Assembly: GCA_040004775.1 (NCBI GenBank)
Contig: JBDUAD010000004.1
Location: 3,567-67,566 of the forward strand
DNA length: 64,000 nt
Direction of reading: 5' to 3'
Origin: JALZBL01 sp040004775
GTDB taxonomy: Bacteria > Actinomycetota > Actinomycetes > Mycobacteriales > Jatrophihabitantaceae
Shown piece after piece: positions 41,057 through 51,626 of the stretch. A model generated the notes under the pieces. It was not told the DNA's origin. It ran no database searches and saw only the letters and a list, made by a program, of their open reading frames with translations. Made by a program: the position numbers and the translations under genes. The first letter of the stretch is position 1; every line of letters begins with the position of its first letter.

Positions 41057-42571
41057 ATGGCCGCGTTCGTCGACCGGGTGGTGCTCCACGTCGCGGCCGG
41101 TAACGGTGGCCACGGGTGCGCCTCGGTGCACCGCGAGAAGTTCAAGCCCCTCGGTGGCCCCGACGGCGGCAACGGCGGCCGCGGCGGCGACGTCGTCCTG
41201 ATCGTCGACGCCGGCGTGCACACGCTGCTCGACTTCCACTTCCATCCGCATCAGCGCGCGGGCAACGGTAAGGCCGGGGCGGGCAACAACCGCAGCGGGG
41301 CCGAGGGCGCCGACCTGGAGCTGCGGGTGCCGCCGGGCACGGTGGTGCTCGACGAGCAGGGCGAGGTGCTGGCCGATCTCACCGGCGACGGCACCCGCTT
41401 CGTGGTCGCCGCGGGCGGGCACGGCGGGCTGGGCAACGCCGCCCTGGCGTCGACCCGCCGCAAGGCGCCCGGCTTCGCGTTGCTGGGCGAGCCCGGCGAC
41501 GTGCGTGACGTCGTCCTCGAGCTCAAGAGCATGGCCGACGTCGGGCTGGTCGGCTTTCCTTCGGCCGGCAAGTCCTCGCTCATCGCCGCGCTCTCGGCCG
41601 CCCGCCCCAAGATCGCCGACTACCCGTTCACGACGTTGGTGCCCAACCTCGGTGTGGTCAGCGCGGGGGAGACGGTTTACACGGTGGCCGACGTGCCCGG
41701 CCTCATCCCCGGCGCGGCCGAGGGCAAGGGGCTGGGTCTGGACTTCCTGCGCCACATCGAGCGCTGCTCAGTGCTCCTGCACGTGCTCGACTGCGCCACC
41801 CTCGACCCCGGCCGCGACCCGCTCAGCGATCTGGACGCGATCGAGGCCGAGCTCGGCCAGTACGCCGGCACCCTGGGCGACCTGCTCGAGCGACCGCGCC
41901 TGCTGGCCCTGAACAAGGTCGATGTCGCCGACGGCCGCGATCTCGCCGCGCTGGTGCGCCCAGAACTCGAAGCCCGCGGAATGCGGGTTTTCGAGATTTC
42001 CGCGGTCAGCCACGAGGGACTGCGGGAGCTGTCCTTCGCCCTGGCCGAGCTGGTGCGCGAGGCCCGCGCGGTGCGCCCCGAGCCCGAAGCGGAACGGATC
42101 GTGCTACGTCCCCGTCCGGTGGACGCCGCAGATTTCACCGTTGAGGCCGTCTCGGACGCCGACGACGCGTTCGTCGTGCGCGGCACGAAGCCCGAGCGCT
42201 GGATCCGCCAGACCGCGTTCGACAACGACGAAGCCGTCGGTTTCCTCGCCGACCGGCTGGCCAAGCTGGGCGTCGAGGACGCGCTGCGCGATGCCGGCGC
42301 GCGCCCCGGCGCGGCGGTGACCATCGGCGACGTCACCTTCGACTTCGAGCCGACGGGGGGCATGGCCGACGACGCCTACATCCCCACTCGGCGTGGCAAC
42401 GACGTGCGCCTGGAGGACAGCGGGCGCGTGGGCGCCGACGTCCGCCTGGCGGCCAAGCGGGCCCGGCGGGCCGGTGCGCGCGGCGAACTCGGTCCCGACT
42501 GGGAGGCTGCGCTGGCTTCTGCGCGCACCGCGCCGCTGGACCCCGCGGCCGACACCGGTGAGCCGGGCTGA
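41057..42571 (+). CDS. obgE: GTPase Obg
   Basis: This 504-residue GTPase acts in ribosome assembly and stress control. The N-terminal Gly-rich Obg fold starts AAFVDRVVLHVAAGNGGHGC. The G domain shows P-loop FPSAGKSSLIAAL, switch II DVPGLIPGAAEGKGLG and NKVDVAD. An OCT domain follows (PVDAADFTVEAVSD... FEPTGGMADDAYI). The tail after about residue 450 is basic and low in conservation. AAGGAG precedes ATG 41057 by 8 nt. Its end overlaps the proB start by 14 nt. Confidence 0.95.
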   Translation: MAAFVDRVVLHVAAGNGGHGCASVHREKFKPLGGPDGGNGGRGGDVVLIVDAGVHTLLDFHFHPHQRAGNGKAGAGNNRSGAEGADLELRVPPGTVVLDEQGEVLADLTGDGTRFVVAAGGHGGLGNAALASTRRKAPGFALLGEPGDVRDVVLELKSMADVGLVGFPSAGKSSLIAALSAARPKIADYPFTTLVPNLGVVSAGETVYTVADVPGLIPGAAEGKGLGLDFLRHIERCSVLLHVLDCATLDPGRDPLSDLDAIEAELGQYAGTLGDLLERPRLLALNKVDVADGRDLAALVRPELEARGMRVFEISAVSHEGLRELSFALAELVREARAVRPEPEAERIVLRPRPVDAADFTVEAVSDADDAFVVRGTKPERWIRQTAFDNDEAVGFLADRLAKLGVEDALRDAGARPGAAVTIGDVTFDFEPTGGMADDAYIPTRRGNDVRLEDSGRVGADVRLAAKRARRAGARGELGPDWEAALASARTAPLDPAADTGEPG

Positions 42572-43652
42572 CATCGCGGCCGCGGCCCGCACCGTGGTCA
42601 AGGTCGGGTCGTCGTCGCTCACCGCGCGCGGGCGCATCGACGCCGGCCGCATCGACGGCCTCGTGGACGCCCTGGCCGCGCGCCGCGCGACCGGCCGTCA
42701 GGTGGTGCTGGTCTCCTCCGGGGCGATCGCCGCCGGCATGGGTCCGCTGGGGTTGCGGGCACGACCGCGGGACCTGGCTACGCAGCAGGCCGCGGCCAGC
42801 GTGGGGCAGCAGTTGCTGGCCGAGCGCTACGCCGCCTCCTTCGCCCGCTTCAACTTGACCGTCGGCCAGGTGCTGCTGACCGCCGATGACCTGCACCGCC
42901 GAGTGACCTTTCGCAATGCTCAGCGCACGATGGAGCGCCTGCTGGCCCTGGGCGTCATCCCGATCGTCAACGAGAACGACACAGTAGCCACCCACGAGAT
43001 CCGCTTCGGCGACAACGACCGATTGGCCGCGCTGGTCGCTCACCTGGTACACGCCGATGCGCTGGTGCTCCTGTCCGACGTCGACGGGTTGTTCGACGGC
43101 GACCCGCGCCGGCCCGGGGCGACCCTGATCGATCAGGTCACCGGACCGGAGGAAGTGGCGCGGGTGCGCTTGGCCGGTTCGAGCAGCGCAGTCGGTTCCG
43201 GCGGTATGGCCACCAAGCTCGAAGCGGCGACGATCGCCACCGGATCCGGCATGTCGGTGTTGCTAGCTCGCGCCGGTGCGGTGGGTGAGGCCCTGGAGGG
43301 TCGCGGCGGCACGGCGTTTCCCCCAACCGGACGCCGCACCGCGTCTCGGCTGTTCTGGCTCGAGCACGCCACCACTCCGCGTGGGCGCATTGTGCTCGAC
43401 GCCGGCGCAGTGCGCGCGGTGGTCGAGCGCCGGGCGTCGTTGCTGCCGGCCGGCGTGGTCGACGTGATCGGCGAGTTCGCAGCCGGCGACCCGGTGGAGA
43501 TGGTCGGGCCGGATGGCGCCGCTGTCGCTCGCGGGCTCGTCGCCTTCGATTCCCACGACCTGCCGGCCACGTTCGGCAAGTCCTCACCCGACCTGCCGGC
43601 CGAGCTGCGCCGCGAGGTCGTGCACCGCGACGACATCGTCCTGTTGCGCTGA
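42558..43652 (+). CDS. proB: Glutamate 5-kinase
   Basis: This 364-residue kinase does the first step of proline synthesis, phosphorylating glutamate. The amino acid kinase domain starts TVVKVGSSSLTARG, with VLVSSGAIAAGMGPLGL, NENDTVATHEIRFGDND and SDVDGLFDGDPR; the C-terminal PUA domain runs from about residue 270 (GRIVLDAGAVRAVVERRASLLPAGV region). GTG 42558 overlaps the obgE tail by 14 nt. ProA is separated from it by two other genes, whereas in many relatives they are adjacent. Confidence 0.95.
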   Translation: MSRADIAAAARTVVKVGSSSLTARGRIDAGRIDGLVDALAARRATGRQVVLVSSGAIAAGMGPLGLRARPRDLATQQAAASVGQQLLAERYAASFARFNLTVGQVLLTADDLHRRVTFRNAQRTMERLLALGVIPIVNENDTVATHEIRFGDNDRLAALVAHLVHADALVLLSDVDGLFDGDPRRPGATLIDQVTGPEEVARVRLAGSSSAVGSGGMATKLEAATIATGSGMSVLLARAGAVGEALEGRGGTAFPPTGRRTASRLFWLEHATTPRGRIVLDAGAVRAVVERRASLLPAGVVDVIGEFAAGDPVEMVGPDGAAVARGLVAFDSHDLPATFGKSSPDLPAELRREVVHRDDIVLLR

Positions 43653-43692
43653 TCGCCCGTCCAGCATGCCCCTGCGGAAGGAGGAACACACG

Positions 43693-44172
43693 ATGCGTAA
43701 CGTCGTTCTCGGCGCTGTGGCTCTCTTCGTGGTCATAGGTGTCGTCGGCGCAGTGGCGCGAAGCGGTGGCTCGAAGGACAACAACACCGATGCGGCAACC
43801 GGCACTGTCTCGGTTGTCGTGATCACCACGGTCAAGGCGACCGGTACGATAACGGCCACGCCTTCCGCGGCGGCCACGGCCGGGGCCGCACTTCCGATAC
43901 AAGACGGCGATTGGCGGCTGGAAGCGCTGCGTACCGGGCACACCATCTCGGGTCACTTCAAGTCCTATGCGCGCATCACGTACACCGGCCAAGACACCGA
44001 CGGGGGCTCGAATGTCTTCGCACTCACCGTCTTCAAGGACGGAAAGACGGTCGGCCTTCTCAACGGTTCGGTCAAGGAGGTAGCGCCCGGTAAGACCGTG
44101 ACCGTCCAGTTCCTGTCTGCTGATTGGTTCGTCAGCGGACCGTACGAATACGACTTCCAGAAGCAACGTTGA
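43693..44172 (+). CDS. Small exported protein of unknown function
   Basis: This 159-residue protein has a signal anchor (MRNVVLGAVALFVVIGVVGAVA), a Thr/Ala/Ser-rich linker (residues about 28-70) and a compact outer domain of about 85 residues with strands such as HFKSYARITYTGQDTD and GKTVTVQFLSADWF. The pattern resembles FxLYD-type immunoglobulin-like domains, but I do not claim membership. GGAAGGAGG precedes ATG 43693 strongly. It lies between proB and proA and looks like an insertion there. Confidence 0.6.
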   Translation: MRNVVLGAVALFVVIGVVGAVARSGGSKDNNTDAATGTVSVVVITTVKATGTITATPSAAATAGAALPIQDGDWRLEALRTGHTISGHFKSYARITYTGQDTDGGSNVFALTVFKDGKTVGLLNGSVKEVAPGKTVTVQFLSADWFVSGPYEYDFQKQR

Positions 44173-44269
44173 TCTACGTCGAGTTCTGAGGTGAACCGGG
44201 CTCGCTTCGGCGGCGTGTGGGCAGCGTCGACACCGTGCCGACTGTTGCGCCCAGCCAAGGAGCCCGACT

Positions 44270-44667
44270 GTGCCCGCATTTCCGTCTGTCGCCCATGTCG
44301 CCGTCACGGTGACCGACCTCGACCGCAGTACCGCGTGGTACAGCGCGTTGCTCGGCTCCGATCCCGTCCTCGACGAGGACGAAGAAGCCGGCGACTTCCA
44401 CCACACCGTTTTCGTGTTGAACGGTGGCCAGCTGTTCGGCCTGCACACCCATCCCGCGGGCGTCGGTGACGAGTTCGACCCACTGCGTACGGGCCTGGAC
44501 CACGTGGCCTTTGCCTGCGCCGATCGTGCGAGTCTGCGGACGTGGGCCGACCACCTCGACTCACTCGGCGTGACCCACGGCGGGATCAAGGACGCGTCTT
44601 ACGCTCCGGCGTCTCCTTCCGCGACCCTGATGGCATAGCCCTCGAGTTCTTTGCTCCGCCGGCCTGA
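44270..44667 (+). pseudogene. VOC/glyoxalase-family gene with a C-terminal frameshift
   Basis: From GTG 44270 a typical VOC half runs VAHVAVTVTDLDRSTAWYSALLG, FHHTVFVLNGGQLFGLH and GLDHVAFACADRASL, ending GIKDASYAP and then off-family residues to TAG 44636-44638. The expected end, VSFRDPDGIALEFFAPPA, is present in the frame that stops at TGA 44665-44667. One lost base near 44603 (ACGCT for ACGGCT) would explain it. The loss removes the last strand and the final metal-ligand Glu (LEFF), so activity is doubtful unless this is a sequencing error. Confidence 0.75.
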
Positions 44668-44702
44668 GTGGGCGCCGATCCGAATCCGGTCCCGACCCGA
44701 CC

Positions 44703-44708
44703 TAAGCT
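44703..44708 (+). promoter_or_regulatory. -10 box (TAAGCT) of proA, leaderless type
   Basis: TAAGCT lies 7 nt before ATG 44716 and supports this proA start over the upstream GTG. Confidence 0.5.
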
Positions 44709-44715
44709 GATTGCC

Positions 44716-46011
44716 ATGGAGGCGTCGGTCGATCAGCCCGAGGACCCCGACCCCGTACGGGAGGACGTCGACGCCGTACGTGCGGTGGCCACGCAGGCGC
44801 GCGCGGCCGCGGTGGAACTGGCCACCCTGAGCCGCAGCGTCAAGGACGCCGCCCTGCTGGCCATGGCCGACGCGCTCCACAGCGCGACGGACCGCGTCCT
44901 CGCCGCCAACGCCCACGACGTGGACGCCGCCGAGGCGGCCGGCACGGCGGCCGGCCTACTCGACCGCCTGCGGCTCACGCCCGAGCGGGTCACGGCCATG
45001 GCCGACGGTCTGCGTTCGGTGGCCGCCCTGCCGGACCCGGTCGGTGAGGTGGTGCGCGGCTACACCGCGGCCAACGGCCTGCAGATGGAGCAGCGGCGCG
45101 TGCCGTTCGGCGTGGTGGCGATCGTCTACGAGGCGCGCCCGAACGTCACCGTGGACGCCGCCGGCCTGACCGTCAAGAGCGGCAACGCGGTGCTGCTACG
45201 TGGCTCGGGCGCCGCACATTCCACCAACCGGGTGCTGGTCGATTTACTCGATGCGGCCGGAGAGAAGGCCGGCCTGCCGCCGGACGCGGTCCAGTTGGTG
45301 CCCGGCACCGACCGCTCGAGCGTCGGTCACCTGCTGCGTGCCCGCGGCCTCGTCGACGTGGTCATTCCCCGCGGTGGTGCGGGGCTGATCGCCTACGTGG
45401 TCGACCACGCCACCGTGCCGGTGATCGAGACGGGAGTCGGCGTGTGCCACGTCTACGTCGACGCCGCAGCCGATCTCGACATGGCCGAACGCATCGTGCT
45501 CGACGCCAAGGTGTCACGCCCGAGCGTGTGCAACTCGGCCGAGGTGCTGCTGGTTCACCGCGACCTGGCCGAGGGGTTCCTCCCCCGGGTGGTGACCGCG
45601 CTACAGGACGCCGGGGTCACCGTGCACGGCGACGCGTCGGTTCAGCACCTGCCTGGCGTCGTCGAGGCGGTCGAGGCCGACTGGTCCGAGGAGCACCTCT
45701 CGCTCGACATCGCCCTGCGCCTGGTCGACGACGTCGACGACGCAATCGCTCACATCCGCCGGCGCTCGACCGGCCACACCGAGGCCATTGTGACTGATGA
45801 CCTCGCGGCCAGCCGCCGCTTCGTGGCCCGGGTGGACAGCGCCGCAGTGATGGTCAACGCGTCGACCCGCTTCACCGACGGGGGCGAGTTCGGGTTCGGC
45901 GCCGAGATCGGCATCTCCACCCAGAAGCTGCACGCGCGCGGGCCGATGGGCTTGCCGGAGCTGACCAGCACCAAGTGGGTCATCACGGGCGACGGTCAGG
46001 TGCGCGGCTAG
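44716..46011 (+). CDS. proA: Gamma-glutamyl phosphate reductase
   Basis: This 431-residue NADPH-dependent enzyme reduces glutamyl phosphate to glutamate semialdehyde, the second step of proline synthesis. The aldehyde-dehydrogenase-like motifs are GVVAIVYEARPNVTVD, LRGSGAAHSTN, VIPRGGAGLI and the catalytic cysteine in VSRPSVCNSAEVLLVH. The end GFGAEIGISTQKLHARGPMGLPELTSTKWV is typical of the family. ATG 44716 is preferred because of the -10 box 7 nt before it. It overlaps the convergent DUF1707 gene by 4 nt. Confidence 0.95.
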   Translation: MEASVDQPEDPDPVREDVDAVRAVATQARAAAVELATLSRSVKDAALLAMADALHSATDRVLAANAHDVDAAEAAGTAAGLLDRLRLTPERVTAMADGLRSVAALPDPVGEVVRGYTAANGLQMEQRRVPFGVVAIVYEARPNVTVDAAGLTVKSGNAVLLRGSGAAHSTNRVLVDLLDAAGEKAGLPPDAVQLVPGTDRSSVGHLLRARGLVDVVIPRGGAGLIAYVVDHATVPVIETGVGVCHVYVDAAADLDMAERIVLDAKVSRPSVCNSAEVLLVHRDLAEGFLPRVVTALQDAGVTVHGDASVQHLPGVVEAVEADWSEEHLSLDIALRLVDDVDDAIAHIRRRSTGHTEAIVTDDLAASRRFVARVDSAAVMVNASTRFTDGGEFGFGAEIGISTQKLHARGPMGLPELTSTKWVITGDGQVRG

Positions 46012-46475
46012 CGGCCACTTCCGTACGACCTGTCCGAGTACCGGCGACGGGCGGGGCCCGACCACCGGTGGCGCGCGAACCCGAACCAGAGCAACGGGAA
46101 CACAAAGAACGGCGGGAAGCGCAGGAAAACCGTCCAGGCCACGGCGGCTAGCACCACCAGCACGAGGATGAGGCTGACCGGCAGGAACGGTCGACGACGA
46201 ACGTCGGTTGGGGCGCCGACTGGCCCTCGAAAGCGGTAGAGCGGCGCGGGCGCTTGCGCCGGATCGGCCACCGGTGTCCCGCCGGGCAGGTCGGCGAACA
46301 GCGGTGAGAGGTCGGCCGCGGTGCGAGCGGCGAAGGCCCGCTCCAGGCGCTCGTCGTACTCAGCGGTGGCCAGGCGGCCGGCCCGTAGATGGTCGCCAAG
46401 ACGCTCGGCGGCCCGCTGGCGTTCGGCGTCACCGATGCGCAGCGCGGTGGTGGCGCCGGTTGAAGGGGTGGTCAT
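46008..46475 (-). CDS. DUF1707 domain membrane protein
   Basis: This 155-residue protein starts with the DUF1707 helix-turn motif IGDAERQRAAERLGDHLRAGRLATAEYDERLERAFAART, given here as landmark. That short SHOCT-like domain is common in actinobacterial regulators and membrane proteins. Two closely spaced hydrophobic segments (about 98-115 and 120-135) precede a basic C-terminus. The function is unknown. It converges with proA, overlapping by 4 nt, and diverges from nadD. Confidence 0.8.
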   Translation of the reverse strand: MTTPSTGATTALRIGDAERQRAAERLGDHLRAGRLATAEYDERLERAFAARTAADLSPLFADLPGGTPVADPAQAPAPLYRFRGPVGAPTDVRRRPFLPVSLILVLVVLAAVAWTVFLRFPPFFVFPLLWFGFARHRWSGPARRRYSDRSYGSGR

Positions 46476-46577
46476 GACCCGACGGTAATCCTCATTACAA
46501 CGGCGGGGCTCAGGGTTTCCCCTGAATTCGCGACGGTCGGGCTCATTCGCCGACGGACGGGTTCAGCGGATCGTTCG

Positions 46578-46583
46578 TATGCT
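46578..46583 (+). promoter_or_regulatory. -10 box (TATGCT) of nadD, decides its start
   Basis: TATGCT lies 7 nt before ATG 46591. The first in-frame ATG, at 46579, lies inside this box, so 46591 is the likely start and the message would be leaderless. Confidence 0.55.
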
Positions 46584-46590
46584 GCCCGGC

Positions 46591-47196
46591 ATGACCGCGA
46601 CCGCGTCCGGGCGCCCGCGGGTGGGGGTGATGGGCGGGACCTTCGACCCCATTCATCACGGTCACCTCAGCGCCGCCAGCGAGGTCGCCGACCGGTTCGA
46701 GCTCGACGAAGTGATCTTCGTACCGACCGGTGAACCGTGGCAGAAGAGCGGCCGGGTGGTCAGCCCGGCCGAGGACCGCTACTTGATGACCGTGATCGCC
46801 ACCGCGTCCAACCCGCGGTTCTGGGTCAGCCGGGTCGACGTCGACCGCGGGGGTGCGACCTACACCCTCGACACGTTGCACGACATCGCCGCCATCCGTC
46901 CGCAAGCCGAGCTGTACTTCATCACCGGTGCCGATGCGCTGGCCCAGATCCTGTCGTGGAGGGAGCCGCAGGCGCTGCTCGCCGCTGCACACTTCATCGG
47001 CGTGACCCGGCCGGGCTACGAGCTCTCCGACGCCCACCTGCCACAGCGCCAGGTCACCCTGGTCGACGTTCCGGCACTGGCCATCTCCTCCAGCCTGTGC
47101 CGGGAGCGCGTGGCCGCCGGTCGCCCGGTCTGGTACCTCGTGCCCGACGGCGTCGTGCAGTACATCAACAAGCACCGGCTCTACCGGCCGGCCTGA
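46591..47196 (+). CDS. nadD: Nicotinate-nucleotide adenylyltransferase
   Basis: This enzyme of 201 residues (from ATG 46591) joins ATP and nicotinate mononucleotide to form deamido-NAD. The nucleotidyltransferase motif VGVMGGTFDPIHHGHL, YFITGADALAQILSW and the ISSSLCRERVAAG site with the KH-type end YINKHRLYR are all present. An ATG 12 nt upstream falls inside the presumed -10 box. It leads a nadD-rsfS-phosphatase group, the standard order after proA. PncB in this window makes its substrate. Confidence 0.94.
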   Translation: MTATASGRPRVGVMGGTFDPIHHGHLSAASEVADRFELDEVIFVPTGEPWQKSGRVVSPAEDRYLMTVIATASNPRFWVSRVDVDRGGATYTLDTLHDIAAIRPQAELYFITGADALAQILSWREPQALLAAAHFIGVTRPGYELSDAHLPQRQVTLVDVPALAISSSLCRERVAAGRPVWYLVPDGVVQYINKHRLYRPA

Positions 47197-47282
47197 TTCG
47201 GCCGACGCCGGCCGACGGGCCGCGGGCCGCGGGCCGTTAGAGTTGTTCCTCGTGTGCTCAGCAGGAAACGCGGCCGTGACCG

Positions 47283-47333
47283 CGACCGCTCGATGACGGC
47301 GACCGCTCGATGACGGCGTCCGCCCGGTGACGG
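47283..47333 (+). repeat. 17-bp tandem repeat at the rsfS start
   Basis: CGACCGCTCGATGACGG occurs at 47283-47299 and 47300-47316, with a diverged third copy at 47317-47333 that contains the rsfS GTG (47327), and the beginning of a fourth. Confidence 0.9.
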
Positions 47334-47695
47334 CGACCGACGACGCGCGCACCCTGGCGCTGGACGCGGCCGACGCCGCGGCCGACAAGCTGGCCACCGA
47401 CATCGTGCTGATCGACGTCAGTGACCGCTTGGCCATCACCGACGTCTTCGTCATTGCCACCGGCAGCAACGAGCGCCAGGTCGAGGCGATCGTCGACTCG
47501 GTGGAGGAGCGGCTGCGGGCGAGCGGACACAAACCGCTGCGGCGCGAGGGCCGCCGTGACGGGCGATGGGTCCTGCTCGACTACTCCGACATCGTGGTGC
47601 ACGTGCAGCACACCGAGGAACGCGTCTTCTACGCCCTCGAGCGGCTGTGGCACGACTGCCCGATGATCGCCTTCGATCCGCGGGCCGCCGGGTGA
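47327..47695 (+). CDS. rsfS: Ribosome silencing factor RsfS
   Basis: This 122-residue protein binds ribosomal protein L14 and blocks subunit joining under starvation. Its landmarks are ALDAADAAADKLATDIVLIDVSDRLAITDVFVIATGSNERQVEAIVDSVEE, quoted in part, and the RDGRWVLLDYSDIVVHVQHTEERVFYALERLW block. GTG 47327 is the first usable start. A TAGAGT box (47238-47243) points to transcription from about 47252, where a GTG in the same frame is cut off by TGA at 47294 within a tandem repeat. It lies 130 nt after nadD. Confidence 0.94.
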   Translation: MTATDDARTLALDAADAAADKLATDIVLIDVSDRLAITDVFVIATGSNERQVEAIVDSVEERLRASGHKPLRREGRRDGRWVLLDYSDIVVHVQHTEERVFYALERLWHDCPMIAFDPRAAG

Positions 47696-47746
47696 ACGCC
47701 GGACCGCACTGCACCGCGTGAGTGGACGCGGGCGAAGGGGCGCACA

Positions 47747-48472
47747 GTGAACCCGGAACGGGTCGTCGTCTGGCGTCACGGCCGCACGACGTGGAACGCC
47801 GAGCGTCGCTTCCAGGGCCAGGCCGATCCGCCGCTCGACGACGTCGGCCAGGCCCAGGCCGCGCAGGCCGCAGCCCTGCTCGCGTTACTCAATCCCGCGC
47901 TGATCCTCACCTCCGACCTGCGCCGGGCCGAGCAGACCGCGGCCGCGCTGGCCATGGTCACCGGGGTCAGCCCGCGTCCCGACGACCGCCTGCGCGAGCG
48001 TTCGCTGGGGCGGTGGGAGGGCCTCACCCGCGACGAGGTGGCCGGGCGCTATCCGAGTGAGTTCGAGCAGTGGATCTCCGGGCGGGATGTCCCTGGTCGC
48101 GGCGGAGAGTCCCGCGAACAGGTGGCCCGACGGGCGCGCGCCGCCTTCGACGACCTGCCGGCCGTCGGGCTGGTGGTGGTGGTCACCCACTCGGCCACGG
48201 CGATGGCGCTGACCTCCGACGTCGTCGGGCTGGGCCAGGCCCTGCACATCCTCGGGCCGTTGGCCAACTGCCACTGGACCGAGCTGCAGAGCAACCCCGA
48301 TGCCGCCGACGGAGGTGGCTGGCGGATCCGGGCCCACAACGCCGGCCCACCCGGAGTGGTGGTCCCGTTCGCGGCCACCGATGCGGAGTCCCCGGACGCC
48401 GACGCGATCGACGCCGAATCCACGGCGGCCGACCATATCGGCGCGCAGCAGCGGCTACCATCGGCGACGTGA
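47747..48472 (+). CDS. Histidine phosphatase family protein
   Basis: This 241-residue phosphoglycerate-mutase-like phosphatase has the catalytic VVWRHGRTTWN (RHG), a second Arg/Glu region DDRLRERSLGRWEGLT and the last catalytic His in VVVVTHSATAMAL. It follows rsfS, where such a gene is usual in actinobacteria, often annotated as phosphoglycerate mutase. Its real substrate is unknown. The acidic C-terminal 30 residues are variable. GTG 47747 is the start. Its stop overlaps the GTG of the leuS leader ORF. Confidence 0.9.
   Translation: MNPERVVVWRHGRTTWNAERRFQGQADPPLDDVGQAQAAQAAALLALLNPALILTSDLRRAEQTAAALAMVTGVSPRPDDRLRERSLGRWEGLTRDEVAGRYPSEFEQWISGRDVPGRGGESREQVARRARAAFDDLPAVGLVVVVTHSATAMALTSDVVGLGQALHILGPLANCHWTELQSNPDAADGGGWRIRAHNAGPPGVVVPFAATDAESPDADAIDAESTAADHIGAQQRLPSAT
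48456..48461 (+). promoter_or_regulatory. -10 box (TACCAT) of the leuS leader transcript
   Basis: TACCAT, inside the end of the phosphatase gene, lies 7 nt before the leader GTG at 48469. The transcript would start with the leader peptide codon, as with other leaderless starts in this window. Confidence 0.6.
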
Positions 48473-48498
48473 GTACCGTTCGCCTGCTCCTTACCTAG
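48469..48498 (+). CDS. leuS leader peptide with three consecutive Leu codons
   Basis: This is a nine-residue ORF (GTG 48469, TAG 48496-48498) reading V/M-S-T-V-R-L-L-L-T. The three leucine codons are CTG, CTC and CTT, just before the stop. It begins at the presumed transcription start and is followed at once by a hairpin and then a strong intrinsic terminator before leuS. That is the layout of amino-acid attenuation. Stalling at Leu codons when charged tRNA-Leu is scarce would favour read-through into leuS. The mechanism is inferred from sequence. Confidence 0.7.
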   Translation: MSTVRLLLT

Positions 48499-48531
48499 CC
48501 GCGCTGTCGACGTAACTACGTCAGCGCGGCT
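48497..48531 (+). promoter_or_regulatory. Attenuator hairpin overlapping the leader stop codon
   Basis: AGCCGCGCTG (48497-48506) pairs perfectly with CAGCGCGGCT (48522-48531). A second, inner pairing (48509-48514 with 48517-48522) is possible. The 5' arm starts within the leader stop codon, so a ribosome stalled on the Leu codons would cover it. Confidence 0.6.
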
Positions 48532-48533
48532 GA

Positions 48534-48558
48534 GCCTCTGCCTGCGGCAGGGGCTTTT
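48534..48558 (+). terminator. Intrinsic terminator in front of leuS (attenuator)
   Basis: GCCTCTGCC (48534-48542) pairs with GGCAGGGGC (48546-48554), nine pairs with one G-T and a 3-nt loop, followed by TTTTCGTTT. This is the only hairpin with a real T-tract I found in the window, and it stands 48 nt before the leuS ATG, not after a gene. Confidence 0.8.
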
Positions 48559-48605
48559 CGTTTGTGCAGGGATAGGCCGCACGGCACCCGACAGGAGACC
48601 CGAAC

Positions 48606-51620
<3,015 letters not shown>

Positions 51621-51626
51621 CCAGCC

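Noticed and set aside
48469..48605. T-box riboswitch in front of leuS
   Set aside because: The leader is only about 137 nt and lacks a specifier loop and the T-box sequence; the Leu-codon leader plus terminator explains it better.
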